A stretch of 64,000 nt of DNA from Sepioteuthis lessoniana. Its lineage: Eukaryota > Mollusca > Cephalopoda > Myopsida > Loliginidae. Position 1 is the stretch's first letter. Each line of letters starts with the position of its first letter. A program made the translations under genes and the position numbers. The stretch is taken from NCBI GenBank assembly GCA_963585895.1, contig OY757917.1:108259207-108323206 (forward strand). Direction: 5' to 3'. Positions 10,306 to 22,396 of this stretch are shown piece after piece. Under the pieces are notes generated by a model. The model was not told the DNA's origin and searched no databases. It was given only the letters and a program-made list of their open reading frames with translations.

Positions 10306-10329
10306 TATATATATATATATATATATATA
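10306..10329. repeat. (TA)n microsatellite
   Basis: Short pure TA tract about 95 bp from the hammerhead-like core at 10,423. Confidence 0.9.
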
Positions 10330-10422
10330 AGTATGAAAGTAAATATGGAGTAAAATTCCTCATTTGTTCCTGTCATCTCAACAAGCATCCATCGCTATGT
10401 GAACTATTTTGATATCCAATTC

Positions 10423-10448
10423 CTGATGATGGTTACTGAAACCGAAAC
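10423..10448 (+). ncRNA. Hammerhead-like core
   Basis: Plus strand: CUGAUGA at 10,423-10,429, one unpaired U, stem II GGUU/AACC with loop ACUGA (10,431-10,443), then GAAAC at 10,444-10,448. Helix III is not evident in the following bases, so this is probably a decayed copy. Confidence 0.45.
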
Positions 10449-11330
10449 CTTAACAGCGACTTAACATAATAATATATTCACCTATTCAGATTATGTTTTT
10501 TTTTTCTGCTACCTTCATATATATAAGTGTGTGTATTGATACAATCTAATTATTCTCGCCAAATCTGTACATATATGATCAGTGGTACATTTTGTTAATG
10601 GTAAAATGCAAAGAAAAGCGCTAAATATCTTGTGATAGAGTAACTGTATAAGTAAAATCAGTATTTTTCTGAAACATAATTTAAGAAAAACAATAACCAT
10701 ATATATGATCGTCAGTGTGTAATATAATTACGGAATGATTTTTTTTTTAATCAATAATTTTTCGTTAATTATATTTTATCATTCGGTTTGGTTGGGCTTT
10801 GAACTATTCGGCTCTTAGTGCAGGAGCACACACATTGAGTACTGTTCACGCTCACACGCAGAGGATATGACACTCACGAATGTCAAAATAAAAAATCCAG
10901 ATAGGAAATGAACTGGGATGTGAATAACGCCATGCCTGGAAGCGATGGGCTGAGAATTTGGTGATTTTGAAAAAGATGTTAGTTGAGATTCGACTCTAGG
11001 CCGGGCTAATCCTGCTGGGGTTTGACTGTAGATGATGTAGGAGACAGTTGGTTTTTTCTGCCATTGAAACAGACAGTTGATGTTGAAGTCTGCCCATGGA
11101 GTTCTGCAGATCTCTACCGACAGAGATCTTGGGGGCTACGGGATGCGCAGCTCGTTTGTTGGGTCAGATAGTACAGTCAGCATAGTAAAAATTGTGTCTC
11201 TTTTTCCTCGTGTCGAAAAACGAATGTCAAGAAGTTAATAAACCTTTCGTATCTGAACAACGGAGAGTCGTCAGTGTTTTGTATTTCCCTGCATCTGTAT
11301 ATTCGCATAGTTGTATTGTGACTATACAAC
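10449..11330. other. No gene seen
   Basis: AT-rich to 10,790, then more GC-balanced, unique-looking sequence at 10,800-11,200. I recognise no motif. Confidence 0.45.
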
Positions 11331-11334
11331 AAAT

Positions 11335-11570
11335 GTCCCTGGAGACCGGAGGGCAGTTCCAGGTCGTCATACCAAAGACTCAAAAAATGCTCCTTGATGC
11401 TGCCTTGCCAAACCCTCAGCATTATAAGGTGCGGATCAAAGTGGATCAATCCAAGGGAAGGGGTAGCGCCATTCCGCAACACCTCGGCCAACTAGCTAAA
11501 AAAGAGGGCCTTCAGGTTGCCCTTGACTACGGTCACCAACTTTACTTTTTTATATATTCTGAGAGAGATT
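11335..11570 (+). mobile_element. tRNA-derived SINE family A, copy 1 (degraded head)
   Basis: Shares the body (GTCATACCAAAGAC, TTGATGC, GCCTTGC, CTCAGCA..ATAAGG) with 21,250-21,485 in the same orientation and with 43,800-44,053 in the opposite one. The head should carry the pol III boxes, but here the B-box position reads CAGTTCCAGG and is degraded. Confidence 0.7.
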
Positions 11571-11841
11571 TATGAAGTCGGCTTTAAAAGCCCATCGATC
11601 GTCCAAGTTGCTCTCAAGGAATGTGAATAAATGACGTTCCTTTTCAAAAATAGTCCCACTTGTGGTTCACATACGCTTCCATCAGTGTTGACGTACTTGG
11701 ACCCCATTGTATTTGTTGGGAAAAAATAGAATTAGATGAGAGAAAGTAAACAAACATATCTTCACAATAAATTCAGAACTACTTTTGAAATATTTTTATA
11801 ACCATGCATCTTTTTCTCTCTTTTACTTCCTCTTTCGCTTT

Positions 11842-11879
11842 CTTTCACACACGCTCTCTCGCTCTCGCTCTCTCTCTCA

Positions 11880-11915
<36 letters not shown>

Positions 11916-11916
11916 T
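11842..11916. repeat. (CT)n and (TA)n microsatellites
   Basis: CT-rich tract about 11,850-11,895, then TA to about 11,916. Confidence 0.9.
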
Positions 11917-12254
11917 CTTCACACATCTATCTATATGACTGTCTATCATTAACAGAGCTATAATAATAATTGACTTTAAAAAAACAAAAACACATGCAAA
12001 TTTATGTATAAACATTAATTATAACAATATTTTATTCATCTCTTTTGTATCACCCAAACCACTATCATTTCAACTATTTTATAGCGTTCCTACTTACAGT
12101 TATAAACCTTTTCCAATGGAAATATTTAGACGAGAACTAACAGCCATCCAAATCTATACGAGACTTTACTGAAAGATTCAGTACATACATGCACGCAGAT
12201 CTTTAAAAGCCGATTTGAAAAGCTATCAAAACAATTAATTCCGTATTATCTTGC

Positions 12255-12375
12255 TCGAAAGCGATGTAATAAAATGACGCATGCGCATACACGTCTTAGG
12301 GAGAGCGTTCAAACGTTGCGGGTCGGCCAAGTAGGAAAACAGAAAATCTGGCGGCTTGCCGACGGCAGTGTTCAA
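12255..12375 (+). promoter_or_regulatory. Possible promoter-like GC-richer patch
   Basis: A short GC-richer patch in AT-rich surroundings contains ACGCATGCGCATACACG (resembles an NRF1-type GCATGCGC site) and, about 65 bp later, TCTGGCGGC, similar to a YY1-type GGCGGC context. No TATA box or downstream coding exon was recognised. This is a weak candidate; an unrecognised repeat could look the same. Confidence 0.2.
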
Positions 12376-13077
12376 CAAAATTTCATTAAACTAAATTTAT
12401 TATGAAATTTAACAATTGTTCATACGGAGAATCGTTTTGATTATCCTCGACTTTGTTGCCAGCAGCGTTTTTTTGTTGGTTTTAAGTTTGTTTTATATCG
12501 GTAAAAATTTTTTGGAGCAGTTTAGGCATCTTTTACCTTTCTTTTATTTTCTTTATTGTTCTTTCTTATAATTAGTTAGAGAGTGCAAACAATTTGAAAA
12601 AAAAAAGATTTCTTTTTGTTGCTTTCTTTTCTCTCTGAGTTTGTGATTTCAGTCGTGGGTTGTATAGTTTATTTTATTTTACTTCATTAATATATTTTGA
12701 TTTTTCAAAATGAATTGATTTCTTCTTTTTTTTCTATAGGTTTGACTCTTTTTTTTTACGGTGGATTTTGTCATCTAATTTTCTAAATTCTTTTGCTATT
12801 TCATTCTGTCTCTAATCAAATTTCCTGTTTATTTTAAAAGTTATAATAAAATCTTGTTACATTGAATAAGGCTCGGTGTGAAATTTTATTAGAAGCTCTG
12901 TTATTTTCTTCTTGGAAGGTGTTCGATTTTCTGCATTTTCTTTCAATCTTACTGGATAGGATGCTTATCTATAAGGATGCATACAGGTAAAAAGATGTGG
13001 TGAGCATATAATTTCACTGTTTGTGCTTTTTAACAACAGCGTTATCTTTAGGTATTTCACAGAAGATACAACAATTT
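12376..13077. other. No gene seen
   Basis: T-rich plus strand with many T runs and no recognisable motif. Confidence 0.5.
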
Positions 13078-13250
13078 ACCTTAGGTCTCTAGGACTCTTC
13101 TCAGTATCCTAGCCGGTCTCAGCAACGACGTAGTCTGGATGATTCTCCCACAGATTTCCAATTCTCACCATTGCAAGGTTCTGGAAGACTGTTTCAAGCA
13201 CTATAACTTCAATAGGTATTACTTTGACCTTCATGTTCCACAATATTTTC
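13078..13250 (-). mobile_element. Dong-like LINE 3' fragment
   Basis: Minus-strand piece of the restriction-like-endonuclease LINE: the part that in better copies encodes LEDLEVGGR and ARILRRVLE. It is followed at 13,252-13,272 by a TTATTATTATC tract, which also forms the tail of the next copy. Confidence 0.7.
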
Positions 13251-13272
13251 AGTTATTATTATCATAATTGTT

Positions 13273-15345
13273 TACTCCTTGAGAGTTTTTCCCATCAGTA
13301 TTAACTGATGGTATTTCATTGGAATTTGAGTGACAAAGGGTCGCCTCAATTTTCCAGGACTTTTCTTTGTATTCTGACCAATCTCAACAATGCAGTAGTT
13401 TACATGGTCTCCACTCGTCCTGTTATTTCCAAGTCGTTCAATTCTTGTACAAATTCTTTGGTGACTTTACCAAGAGCACCAAATACAACTGGTATAATCG
13501 TCATTTCCATGTTCCACGGATTTTTCAATTGCCTCACAGCTTATCCCTCTGTTCACATTCTTTAAATTTCTCACTATGGTTTGCCAGGACAGCAACCACC
13601 ACAATTCAGCAAGTTCTCTTTTTTTTGTTTGACTACAATAAGATCTAGTTGTCTGGCCGAGATTTGGTGATCCATTTTTGTCTGGAAATCCCAGAGGAGT
13701 TTGGGCATCTCATACTCTTGAGCAGATTCAGTTCTGTGCTAATATCATTTGTACGTATGGTCAAATTTTAATTTTTGCACTATTCCCTGTATATCACCTT
13801 GCCCGCCCCCCAGTTGTGCCTACTCATATATTCTTTCTGAACTAATTTTCTGCATTTTGTCTCTTTAAATACATAATCTTCATCTGCTTTTTTGTTGCGT
13901 CTTATCTATTCCCATTTTGATATGATTAATCCTTATGACGCTTTTTTTGAGCTACGATTAGAAGAGATTCAGTTTCTCTCTTAAGCTTTTCCCTATTTTA
14001 TCCATGTCCTTGTTTTCTAGTGTAAGATGTCACTTGTTAGTCGCTTAAAATGTCCATAGTATTGTTTTTCATCCCACTTTTGTTTTCCGGTTATTGTCGT
14101 TCTGCTCGTCCTCGCGTCGTTATTATTGTTTCTGATGGCTGCGATCAGGCTTCCTCCGGGTTTTTCTATGTAGTCTTTCCCTACTCTGTTTCCATGTTGT
14201 TTATCCTTTCAGCATTTTCGTTATGATCTTTCCATTCCCATATGATGCTCCAAAATCTTATCGCCTCTTTCGCATCCGGTGTTTGATATGGTTTCGCCCA
14301 TTCTACCCCTAATTGTTGGAAGAATTTTTTTAAATGTCTTAAAACGTCGTATTTTGTCTATATTGTTTGGTCTTGTCTCGGTATCTTTTTAGTCTTCCGT
14401 CTTTCGCTAATATTTTCGGGTTGGTTTCCTCAAGATTTTTTTTTTACTTCTTGTATTCGTGCTTTTTTAGTTTCGGCCGAAACTTTATTAATGTTCTGTT
14501 TTAGTATTATTGGTTGTTGTCGTATTTTTTTAAAATCGGCAATTCAAATCTGAGTTCCCACCCGGGTTTTGTCTTTCTGCCTGTCGTCTTCAAGGGAACC
14601 CCGATTGTTTCACAGAATAATTTTGCTCCTGTGTATATTAAATCGTTTAATTCCGTGATGTTTGTCGGGATATTTGTCAATATATCGTTTACTTTCACAG
14701 TTTCGGATTCGACTGTCCTTGAGTCTTGGTTCCTGAGAGAAGGCAATGTAGTTTTCTTTTCAGATATTATTCTTCTAATGGTATCTTCATTAGTTGTTGT
14801 TTTTTTCCTTTTTGGTCAGTGTTTGCGTTTGTGTGTTTGCGCTGAATGAGTCATTATCATTCTGTGATTGGTTAGTAGTCTCTGGCTTTCCTTTATTTAT
14901 TGTCTCGTTTACTGTGGTAGCGGTTTGTTGAAGTGTTTGTCTATATATTTGTTGTTGTCCTAACCTGGTCAGCGATCCTTTGGTTTGTTGCCTAAAATCT
15001 GCCAAATTCTGTCCAAATTTCTCTCATTCTTTTCCTATACCCTGCTTTGGCGGAGGTGCTTATAAAATAACAATATAAAATTAGATAGTTATCTTTCCTA
15101 CGCTGTGGTGTCTGGTATGAGTGGTCGATTTTTCATCGTTTGTGTAGTTGAAGGAATAATTATTTTTATACCTGCAAAAAAGAATTGCCAACATTTGAAG
15201 GATGCCCAATTGGTCCCCCATGTTGGCTATCAAGGGGGCACCTCTTGATCATGACACCCAAAACTGACGTCTGGGCCCCATTTTGATTTAAGTTTAGATT
15301 TGTCATTTTTCATGGGTGGTATATTGCGGCTATACTTGACCCAGG
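13273..15345 (-). pseudogene. Dong-like LINE, near full length but reverse transcriptase core deleted
   Basis: Minus strand. The 5' part (15,345-15,060) carries a leader shared with 39,170-39,060 (CATGGGTGGTATAT). Next comes the N-terminal region: GYRKRMREIW just beyond 15,005, then TNQRIADQVR-like sequence, and the 79-residue piece at 14,746-14,507 with NITELNDLIYTGAKLFCETI. A direct jump near 14,190 then joins the N-terminal linker to the thumb, removing the catalytic palm (about 1.2 kb relative to the copy at 33.1-36.1 kb). The rest is thumb, endonuclease and a 3' end reading CATCAGTTAATACTGATGGG, followed by a TAA-type tail. Such a deleted copy cannot move by itself. Confidence 0.8.
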
Positions 15346-16155
15346 GTTTGTTTATTATCTCCGTGCTTTACACCAATGTGACCAAGAATAGTTACGGTGA
15401 CCTTTCATGAACTGCAGGTCCAAAAAATATTTTAAAAATTAAAATGATAAAATTTTAAGTTTTAACTTAGTTAAAGTACATTATCCCGCTATTACTATGT
15501 CTTATATCTTGAGTTAACTGTAGGTGTTCCTGTATCAACTTTATGGTTCTATATTTACTGCCCTATTTTGAGACTTTATTTTCACTAAAGTTGATCATTT
15601 CCTAATAAAGATTATGCTTCTTATATATTTTCGGTTGTAGTGAGGACGGTAATTGTTCTTACTGAACGCTTTCAAACAATATCAGGTACATATATTTTCA
15701 TCGAGAAGTCACATGTAAGCCATATAGAATTTAGTGCGTTAAATTTAAAGAAATCTATTTCGTAATTTCGAAATAGTTTCGCTGAAAATACTTCAGAAAA
15801 ATGAAACAACGATTAACCAGAATATTTCACGAGTAACGTGTTTTTTTTTTTATTTTAAATCAAAGACAAATTTTACTAACCCGACTTTCTTCGAAAAACA
15901 CGCAGCGAAGATTCGTTCATCTTTCCGCAGCTGTTCGATCCTGATTCCTGCCATTTCTTTATTTCTTATATATTATGAGAAAAAGAGGTCTCGTGACAAT
16001 CTAGGATATTAGATTCAAAAGTCATTTCTGTCGTTTTTCTTACCATTCTACCTACATATTTTTCCTTCCTTAACGACAGAAGTCACACGTTAGCCATAAA
16101 AAAATTAACGGGGGTAAATTGAAACAAATATATTTCATGATTTCGGAATTGTTTA
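15346..16155. other. No gene seen
   Basis: Anonymous AT-rich sequence. A T run lies at 15,842-15,852. Confidence 0.5.
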
Positions 16156-16159
16156 TCAT

Positions 16160-16715
16160 TATTTGCTCATTAGAGTTTTTTCACACCAGCGTTAGCTGAT
16201 GGTCTTTAACTAGAGTTTGCGTGAAAGCAAGTCTCCTCAAATCTCCAGGACTCTTCACAGTATTCTTGCCGTTCTCAGTAAGGATGTAGTTTGGATGGGC
16301 TCCATTCGTCCGCCAACTTCCAAGTCCTCGGGTCCCTTTAATAATCTTTTACTTACTGTACCAAAAGCACCGATCACAATTTGTATAATTGTCACTTTAA
16401 TGTTCCATAGTTTTTTTCAATTCTCTAGCAAGGTCGAGGTACTTATCCTTCTTTTCATATTCTTTTGGTTTTATTCTGTGATCAGCCGGGACGTCAAAGT
16501 CGACAATTTTGCAAGTTCTCTTTTGTTTTTATTGATTATTATAAGGTCTGGTTCTCTGGCCGAGATTAGGTGATTCGTCTATTTGTCAAATGTCCATTGG
16601 AGTTTATGTGTGTCATTCTCTAGGACAGGTCCTGGGTTGTGCATATACCATTTATTCGTATGGTCAAATTTAAATTTTCTACACATCACCCAAATGTGGT
16701 TTGGGGTTGTTAATT
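16160..16715 (-). mobile_element. Dong-like LINE 3' fragment
   Basis: Minus-strand copy of the terminal 550 bp: endonuclease region (IVDFDVPADHRIK-like near 16,500-16,460), WNIKVTIIQIVIGAFGTVS-like at 16,420-16,350, and the 3' end CATCAGCTAACGCTGGTGTG at about 16,205-16,185. It is 5'-truncated at about 16,715. No reading frame survives. Confidence 0.78.
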
Positions 16716-16954
16716 TTTTTCTGTTTTCGCAGAATGTATCAATGTAAAGGTAAATGTATTAAATTCGGTATAAAAAAATTATTTAGCAAAAACGTAAGGG
16801 ACACACAAAAGTTTGTATATCGTAAATATACGTTCAACAGCGCTTAGCAACCGTCAGTTTCTCACTTTATGTGATTATCGGATCAATGTTTGCCTTGCAT
16901 TTGCGAAAACCTGATAATTGCCAAGCACCGTTGACTCAATCTAGCCTGTCCTTG

Positions 16955-16956
<2 letters not shown>

Positions 16957-16991
<35 letters not shown>
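16957..16991. repeat. (TA)n microsatellite
   Basis: Pure TA tract ending at the GC-richer repeat that follows. Confidence 0.96.
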
Positions 16992-16994
<3 letters not shown>

Positions 16995-17285
16995 GAGAGA
17001 GATAGTTTCCTTTCTTCAGGGTTACGACCGCCTTGTCACCTGAGGCAATAGAATTCATCGACTCTGAAGAGGGATTAGAACCCCATCCTGACGAGACCAC
17101 CACTTGTCCGTGGATGGAGACCCACAATGCTTGACGTAGGGATCCTGGTGGCTGAATAATCCATGATCCACAAAATGAAGTAGCCACGTGACTTGCTACA
17201 TCCTGCCACTTAATGGGCTAGGTGGATGCTCGGAGAAGCCGGATTCTATCAATTTCTAGATTATGTCCAGTCCAAGTATCTACAT
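16992..17285 (-). mobile_element. Possible SINE-like repeat (unclassified)
   Basis: GC-balanced block of about 290 bp directly after a (TA)n tract. The minus strand contains GGGTTCTAATCCC, close to a pol III B box but with one off-consensus base, and GAAGAAAGGAAACT, like the tail of SINE family B. No second copy was found in the window. Confidence 0.35.
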
Positions 17286-17549
17286 GACTATTCCGACTGT
17301 ATTCTTCAATCATGTATCGTAGCAAATGTTATATTGAACCTGTTTGAATTTAACGGCAGAAGGTCATTTTCTCTGAAATAGAAATAGTGGAAACTATTTA
17401 AAATACATGCAAATAAAATGAAGTCGCCAAGTCTGTTGGTGCTGTAGAATACACCGATTAAACCTCTACAGATGGGTAAGACCCCCCCACCCAACGAATG
17501 TGCCGAATATGACACAAATCAATCTGATGGCGAGAGTACAGTAATACTG

Positions 17550-17945
17550 GAGTTTTGGGAAATGCGGAGTACCCCTTCATTGCCATCGCTCTCTGGTTCA
17601 CTCTAGCCCGAGTGGTAGCATCTGATAGTGTCCTATCTATGTGTCAAATCGAACTAGACTGCGTACTTATGCTAAATAGAATTACTTGAAATAGAACTGT
17701 TTTGACATTCAACTGTGTGTGGACAAAAAAACTGATATTAACCTGAATTTTTTCAGTTAGAACTGTTTGACTAAACTGAATAGCTTGAAATATAAATATT
17801 TAATCAGATAAACTGTTTACTCATTCTGAATCGAATTGTTGGAAATAGAACTGATTATTTGCATAAAAATGGATTTGGCATTAAATAACTTACAAGGTTG
17901 ATATGCCATAAAACCCAAACAAAGAAACAACCAACCAACCAAATC
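17550..17945 (-). repeat. 570-bp interspersed repeat, partial inverted copy
   Basis: Reverse complement of the family at 7,648-8,215: the GC-richer block (CATTGCCATCGCTC) comes first, then the CAGTT/AAATAGAAC array, then CAAGGTTGATATGCCATAAAACC and a CCAACCAACC tail at about 17,890-17,940. A second head-only piece lies at 18,080-18,160. Confidence 0.75.
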
Positions 17946-18920
17946 AATGAACAATATGAAATAGGATTATTAGTGTTAGCAATACTTGAAATCATTTGAC
18001 TATATGCAAACAATTTTAAAATGATATTACCTTCAAACTATTCGCTTATAAATTATGTGTGTGTGCGTGCGTACACAAGTTTTGGAATTAAATAATTCTC
18101 AAGGTTTGATATGCCATTAAATCAAATAACCACACAATAACAAAATCATATCCCTGAGATATATTTATCAATAAGAGACAGAATATTACGTTATTAGAAG
18201 TTGAATAGGGAATTACAAGTATCTATTTTTCTTCTTCCACTATTGCATGACATTGTAATGCTGACTATCCTTTATAGAATAATCTGCCTTGAAGGAAAAA
18301 CTGCATTCCATACGAGGAAATGGAGTCTTAAATCAGTCCAACCTTCTTTAACTTCCTTCTTGTGATTCCCAGGGCGACACTGATGCCAAGTTTTATAGCA
18401 TTTTGCTCTACTCATGAATTACAACAATATACTGAAAAGAGGATATAGCAGCATAGACAACGGTCAGTATTGCATGCAGCGTTACCCAGTCTGCGCCGAG
18501 AGTCATAATCTCACTTGACTGATGGATGAAATATTTAAAGGGATGAATTCAACATAGTGACTAGTTAAATTATTTCTTATCAGACGTCAGCGCGAACGTT
18601 TATTTCTGGTGATCAGCAATATAGTGTGGAGTCAGTCAGAAGCTCAGCAGCTTACAGAATCATTAGAGAAATATAGACTGCCTTATACAATATTCTTGGC
18701 CAAAATGAGATCAACCTTTCACTTGCAAGATATGTCGATAAGGAAATAGTATGTATTTTTGCTTAGGGTTCCCTTAGTTGTATTTGTTGACGAATCGTAA
18801 TCACAGCAAAAAAAAAATAAAATAAAAAATAATGATGTCACGACGTTTTAGAATATAAATGTTTTTGATGCACATAGGGGAGTCTTCAGTGATTTAATAT
18901 TCCTGGGATATTTAGGAATT
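17946..18920. other. No gene seen
   Basis: Anonymous sequence containing a short inverted head of the 570-bp repeat at 18,080-18,160. No coding motif. Confidence 0.45.
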
Positions 18921-18922
18921 TT

Positions 18923-18977
18923 GCTGGCTTGAGGGAAGGAATATGATGTTGAATCATATTCCCTCCCTCAGGCGAGC
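18923..18977. repeat. Foldback hairpin, 25-bp arms, 5-nt loop
   Basis: 18,923-18,947 pairs with 18,953-18,977 at 22 of 25 positions; the loop is GTTGA. The arms (GAGGGAAGGAATATGAT and its inverse) are not low-complexity. Confidence 0.78.
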
Positions 18978-19505
<528 letters not shown>

Positions 19506-19559
19506 AACCCTTTTTTGTTTAGAATGAATTTCATTAAAACTCACTATTATAAGGATTTG

Positions 19560-19590
19560 AACATTACTGTTTCGAACAACACGTCTTCAG
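19560..19590 (-). ncRNA. Hammerhead-like core with closed helix III
   Basis: Minus strand: CUGAAGA at 19,590-19,584, GAA at 19,573-19,571, then helix III ACA-GUAA-UGU (19,570-19,561) followed by U. The three helix III pairs and the tetraloop are in the right place. Stem II (19,583-19,574) pairs poorly and helix I is not evident, so activity is doubtful. It lies 60 bp beyond a (GT)n tract. Confidence 0.45.
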
Positions 19591-19599
19591 TCTTGGAAT

Positions 19600-20190
19600 A
19601 AATTAACTGAACTCTGCATAACATTGTTATAAATCCAAACTTCCGAACCTTTACACGTAGAGAAAAATGTATTCTGCTCTTTCAATGGGCACTTCCTCAT
19701 ATAGCACATATTCTTTTAAAGACAGAACGATAATATCTAATAATCTGAAAAAAATTAGAAAAAAAACAAAACATTTTCATTGCTTATAATGCATATATAA
19801 CATTATGATATGTCCCCAAGATCCTGAAATATAGCGAATTTTCGACCAGCCATTGTGATTGAAGGACACCCAATAAACAATACAAGGTATCTCGGAAGAA
19901 ATACGAAAATATCTGTCACATTGACTGTCTCTGGTGGTCTACACCAGTTGTGGATCTTGACATCTGGCGTCTTACCATCGACTAAGCTGTCACCTTTGAA
20001 AACTCCCACATGGTCAAACTAGAGGAACAGGTGAAGAAGCAATAATTGCACTGCCTCAGCCCCATTCTGCACCTTCGAATGGAGTTGATGCGGACATACC
20101 GGTCTATGAAGTATTAGACTGATCAATCACGAATCTGTAATCGCCGTGAGCGTAAAAACCTTATAACATGATTTTTTAAAGAGAATTAGA
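19600..20190. other. No gene seen
   Basis: A 68-codon minus-strand frame at 20,009-19,803 has no recognisable motif. The sequence is otherwise anonymous. Confidence 0.4.
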
Positions 20191-20203
20191 GCATATATAT
20201 ATA

Positions 20204-20252
20204 GTCATCCACAGACAGATATGTTTCGTTCTATCAGAACTCATCAGTGTGA
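20204..20252 (-). ncRNA. Complete type I hammerhead ribozyme inside a SINE
   Basis: Reading the minus strand: helix I strand CACA (20,251-20,248); core CUGAUGA (20,247-20,241); stem II GUUC, loop UGAUA, GAAC (20,240-20,228); GAA (20,227-20,225); helix III ACA, loop UAUC, UGU (20,224-20,215); then C17 (20,214), so the triplet is GUC; then the returning helix I strand UGUG (20,213-20,210), with one further G-U pair. Every invariant position is present and all stems are perfect. Predicted cleavage is between 20,214 and 20,213. The family function is RNA self-cleavage. Activity is inferred. Confidence 0.88.
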
Positions 20253-20276
20253 CTAGACATTAGCTTCCCGTAGCTG

Positions 20277-20332
20277 GGATCGAAACCCTGGTTTGATCAA
20301 ACAACAAGCCAAAGCTTCCAACCATTCAGCCA
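20277..20332 (-). promoter_or_regulatory. tRNA-like RNA polymerase III internal promoter (A and B boxes)
   Basis: A box at 20,332-20,322 fits TRGYNNARNNG exactly. The B box at 20,287-20,277 fits GGTTCGANTCC except for one inserted T. The spacing of about 34 bp is normal for tRNA-type promoters. Confidence 0.7.
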
Positions 20333-20498
20333 CGAGGAGCCATTAGCTGAGAAGTAAATTTTAAACGGTTATGAATCACAATTACTATTGTTTACATACA
20401 TCCGTTCAACGGCTGCCGAGACCTCAATTCATATACGAAGAGGCTTACAATGAACGCTAATGGCAACACGATTACTTCTTCGCCAGAGAACTCAACCC

Positions 20499-20607
<109 letters not shown>

Positions 20608-20699
20608 GTAAACATATAATATCCTTCTAGATTTAACTAAATCTTTGTCATACGTATTGATTTCCCTTATAGATATTTTAAATGCCATCCTGAATGATC

Positions 20700-21060
20700 T
20701 GATTGATTGATTGATTCAACAATCTAATGGCATATCACCCGTATATGGTTATTTTATGACGACAATATCGATAATTGCGCTCATTGCACTAGATATCTAC
20801 AGTATGTTTTAGTTTTTTTGGATCATTTATATAATATCAAGTGTTTCTATTTAATAAGAATAATTTGTACACAGGCAGATGATTTCAAGTATCACTCTCT
20901 AATTTTTATAATTATACGGTTTCAAATAATTTTTTTTCAATCATTTGTTTACGCACAGTTAAATCGTTTAAAGTAAACATTTATAGCTCCAAGTAGTTAT
21001 TTTAAATACAAATAATTTAGTTAGATGGTATCTGATCATGCTATTGAATGCAAACAGATT
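20700..21060 (+). repeat. 570-bp interspersed repeat, diverged partial copy
   Basis: Head motif AATGGCATATCACC...GGTTATTTTATGACG at 20,727-20,762, then diverged array units (CAGTTAAATCG, AAGTAGTTATTTT). The 3' GC-richer block is missing. Confidence 0.55.
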
Positions 21061-21249
21061 TTAAATAGATTCATCTAACTCATGGGACAATAACAGATAT
21101 TACCTTTCCAGGTAAGACTGGACCAGAAGATAATAACAATAAAAGTATATATCAGATTTTCCCTATTTCAAGAATAGCAGCCTCAAATTCGAGTCTGTTT
21201 AGAGTCATACAGAGAGCATTACTTTTTGTTGGGTATTATTTCACACTAT

Positions 21250-21485
21250 AAAATAGAGTAGAGTGTTCACCTCTGGTCCTGTAGACCAGGGTTCAATACC
21301 AGGTCGAGTCATACCAAAGACGCAAAAATGGTACTTGATGCCGCCTTGCTTAACACTCAGCACTATAAGATAAGGATCAATGGTAAAGTTAAGCAATTCA
21401 GGTAATGCCGTAGTACCCACCAACTCCTTGATGTAGTAGCTATTGAGAAAAGGAGCCTTTGGGTCACTCTCGACAAAAATCGACA
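21250..21485 (+). mobile_element. tRNA-derived SINE family A, copy 2
   Basis: B box GGGTTCAATACC at about 21,288-21,299, followed by GGTCGAGTCATACCAAAGAC and the shared body down to a TTTACTTACTTA-type tail. Its sister at 43,800-44,053 keeps a better A box. Confidence 0.75.
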
Positions 21486-22339
21486 AATTTACTTACTTAT
21501 GAAAAAAAATCAGTGTATTCAAAGCCCACTGACAAAGCGAGGTCGAAGAGAAGAAACTCATATGAATATAAAACTCGTGTGCGGTGGATCATTGGAAGAA
21601 TTTATTCTACAGTGGTGTACCTGTTTATGTTATCTGTTAATCCAAGGAGTATGATTGGTTTTATGCAAGTTTTCACCAGTTTAAACATATTACCTGTATA
21701 TTTCATTTACTAAGCTTCGATTTTGTTAATAGTCTTTATCGAATCGATGAACTAAAATTATCATCGTAAGCAGGAAATCCTCATATTTATCACACATTTT
21801 TCTTTTGTTCAGAAAATACTACAAATCGATTTCGGGAGATGTGGATAACTACTTCGCTATTTCATCCATAAAAGCCATCGAAAAAATTCGATCTTCTATT
21901 TGTGTTTTCCTATTGTGACCTCACATATGGTTGTGACAACTTAGAAAATATCAACTTTCAATCACAAATATCGATTGAATTCAGCTTGTATCGATTATCT
22001 TTAAAGACTAGTTATTTCAGCAATGAAGTAACGATGCAGTTGTTGATAAATTAATGTGACGGTATTATTGTTTATTTACTTCTAGAAATTACATCTTTTT
22101 GTTTTCGAAGCGTTTCTCTTTATTTCCTGTTCTTGATTATGTGGCCGGATTTAAACGACCAAAATTACTCAGAATGTTAATGCATCGATATTTCATAAGT
22201 GCTTCTATTGATTATACAAAAGAAAACACAAGAAGAGACATATGCTTCGAGACATGTTTGTTCTTATATAAACAGGTGTTTAACTATTCGTACACACTTG
22301 TATGACTTTGAAAAACCCAAACATCTATCTATCTATCAA

Positions 22340-22340
<1 letters not shown>
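21486..22340. other. No gene seen
   Basis: AT-rich anonymous sequence. Two plus-strand frames of 84 and 68 codons lack recognisable motifs. Confidence 0.45.

Positions 22341-22341
<1 letters not shown>

Positions 22342-22392
<51 letters not shown>
22342..22392. repeat. (TA)n microsatellite
   Basis: Pure TA tract. Confidence 0.97.

Positions 22393-22396
<4 letters not shown>

Noticed and set aside
11240..11275. CUGACGA...GAAAG on the minus strand as another hammerhead
   Set aside because: The bases between cannot form stem II, and position 15.1 is G.
16217..16573. 118-codon plus-strand frame, and similar ones at 13,308, 36,183, 36,499 and 52,650
   Set aside because: All are antisense readings of the same Dong-like LINE 3' region, which explains their resemblance to one another.
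18860..18895. CUGAAGA on the minus strand as another hammerhead
   Set aside because: No stem II and no GAAA at the right distance.
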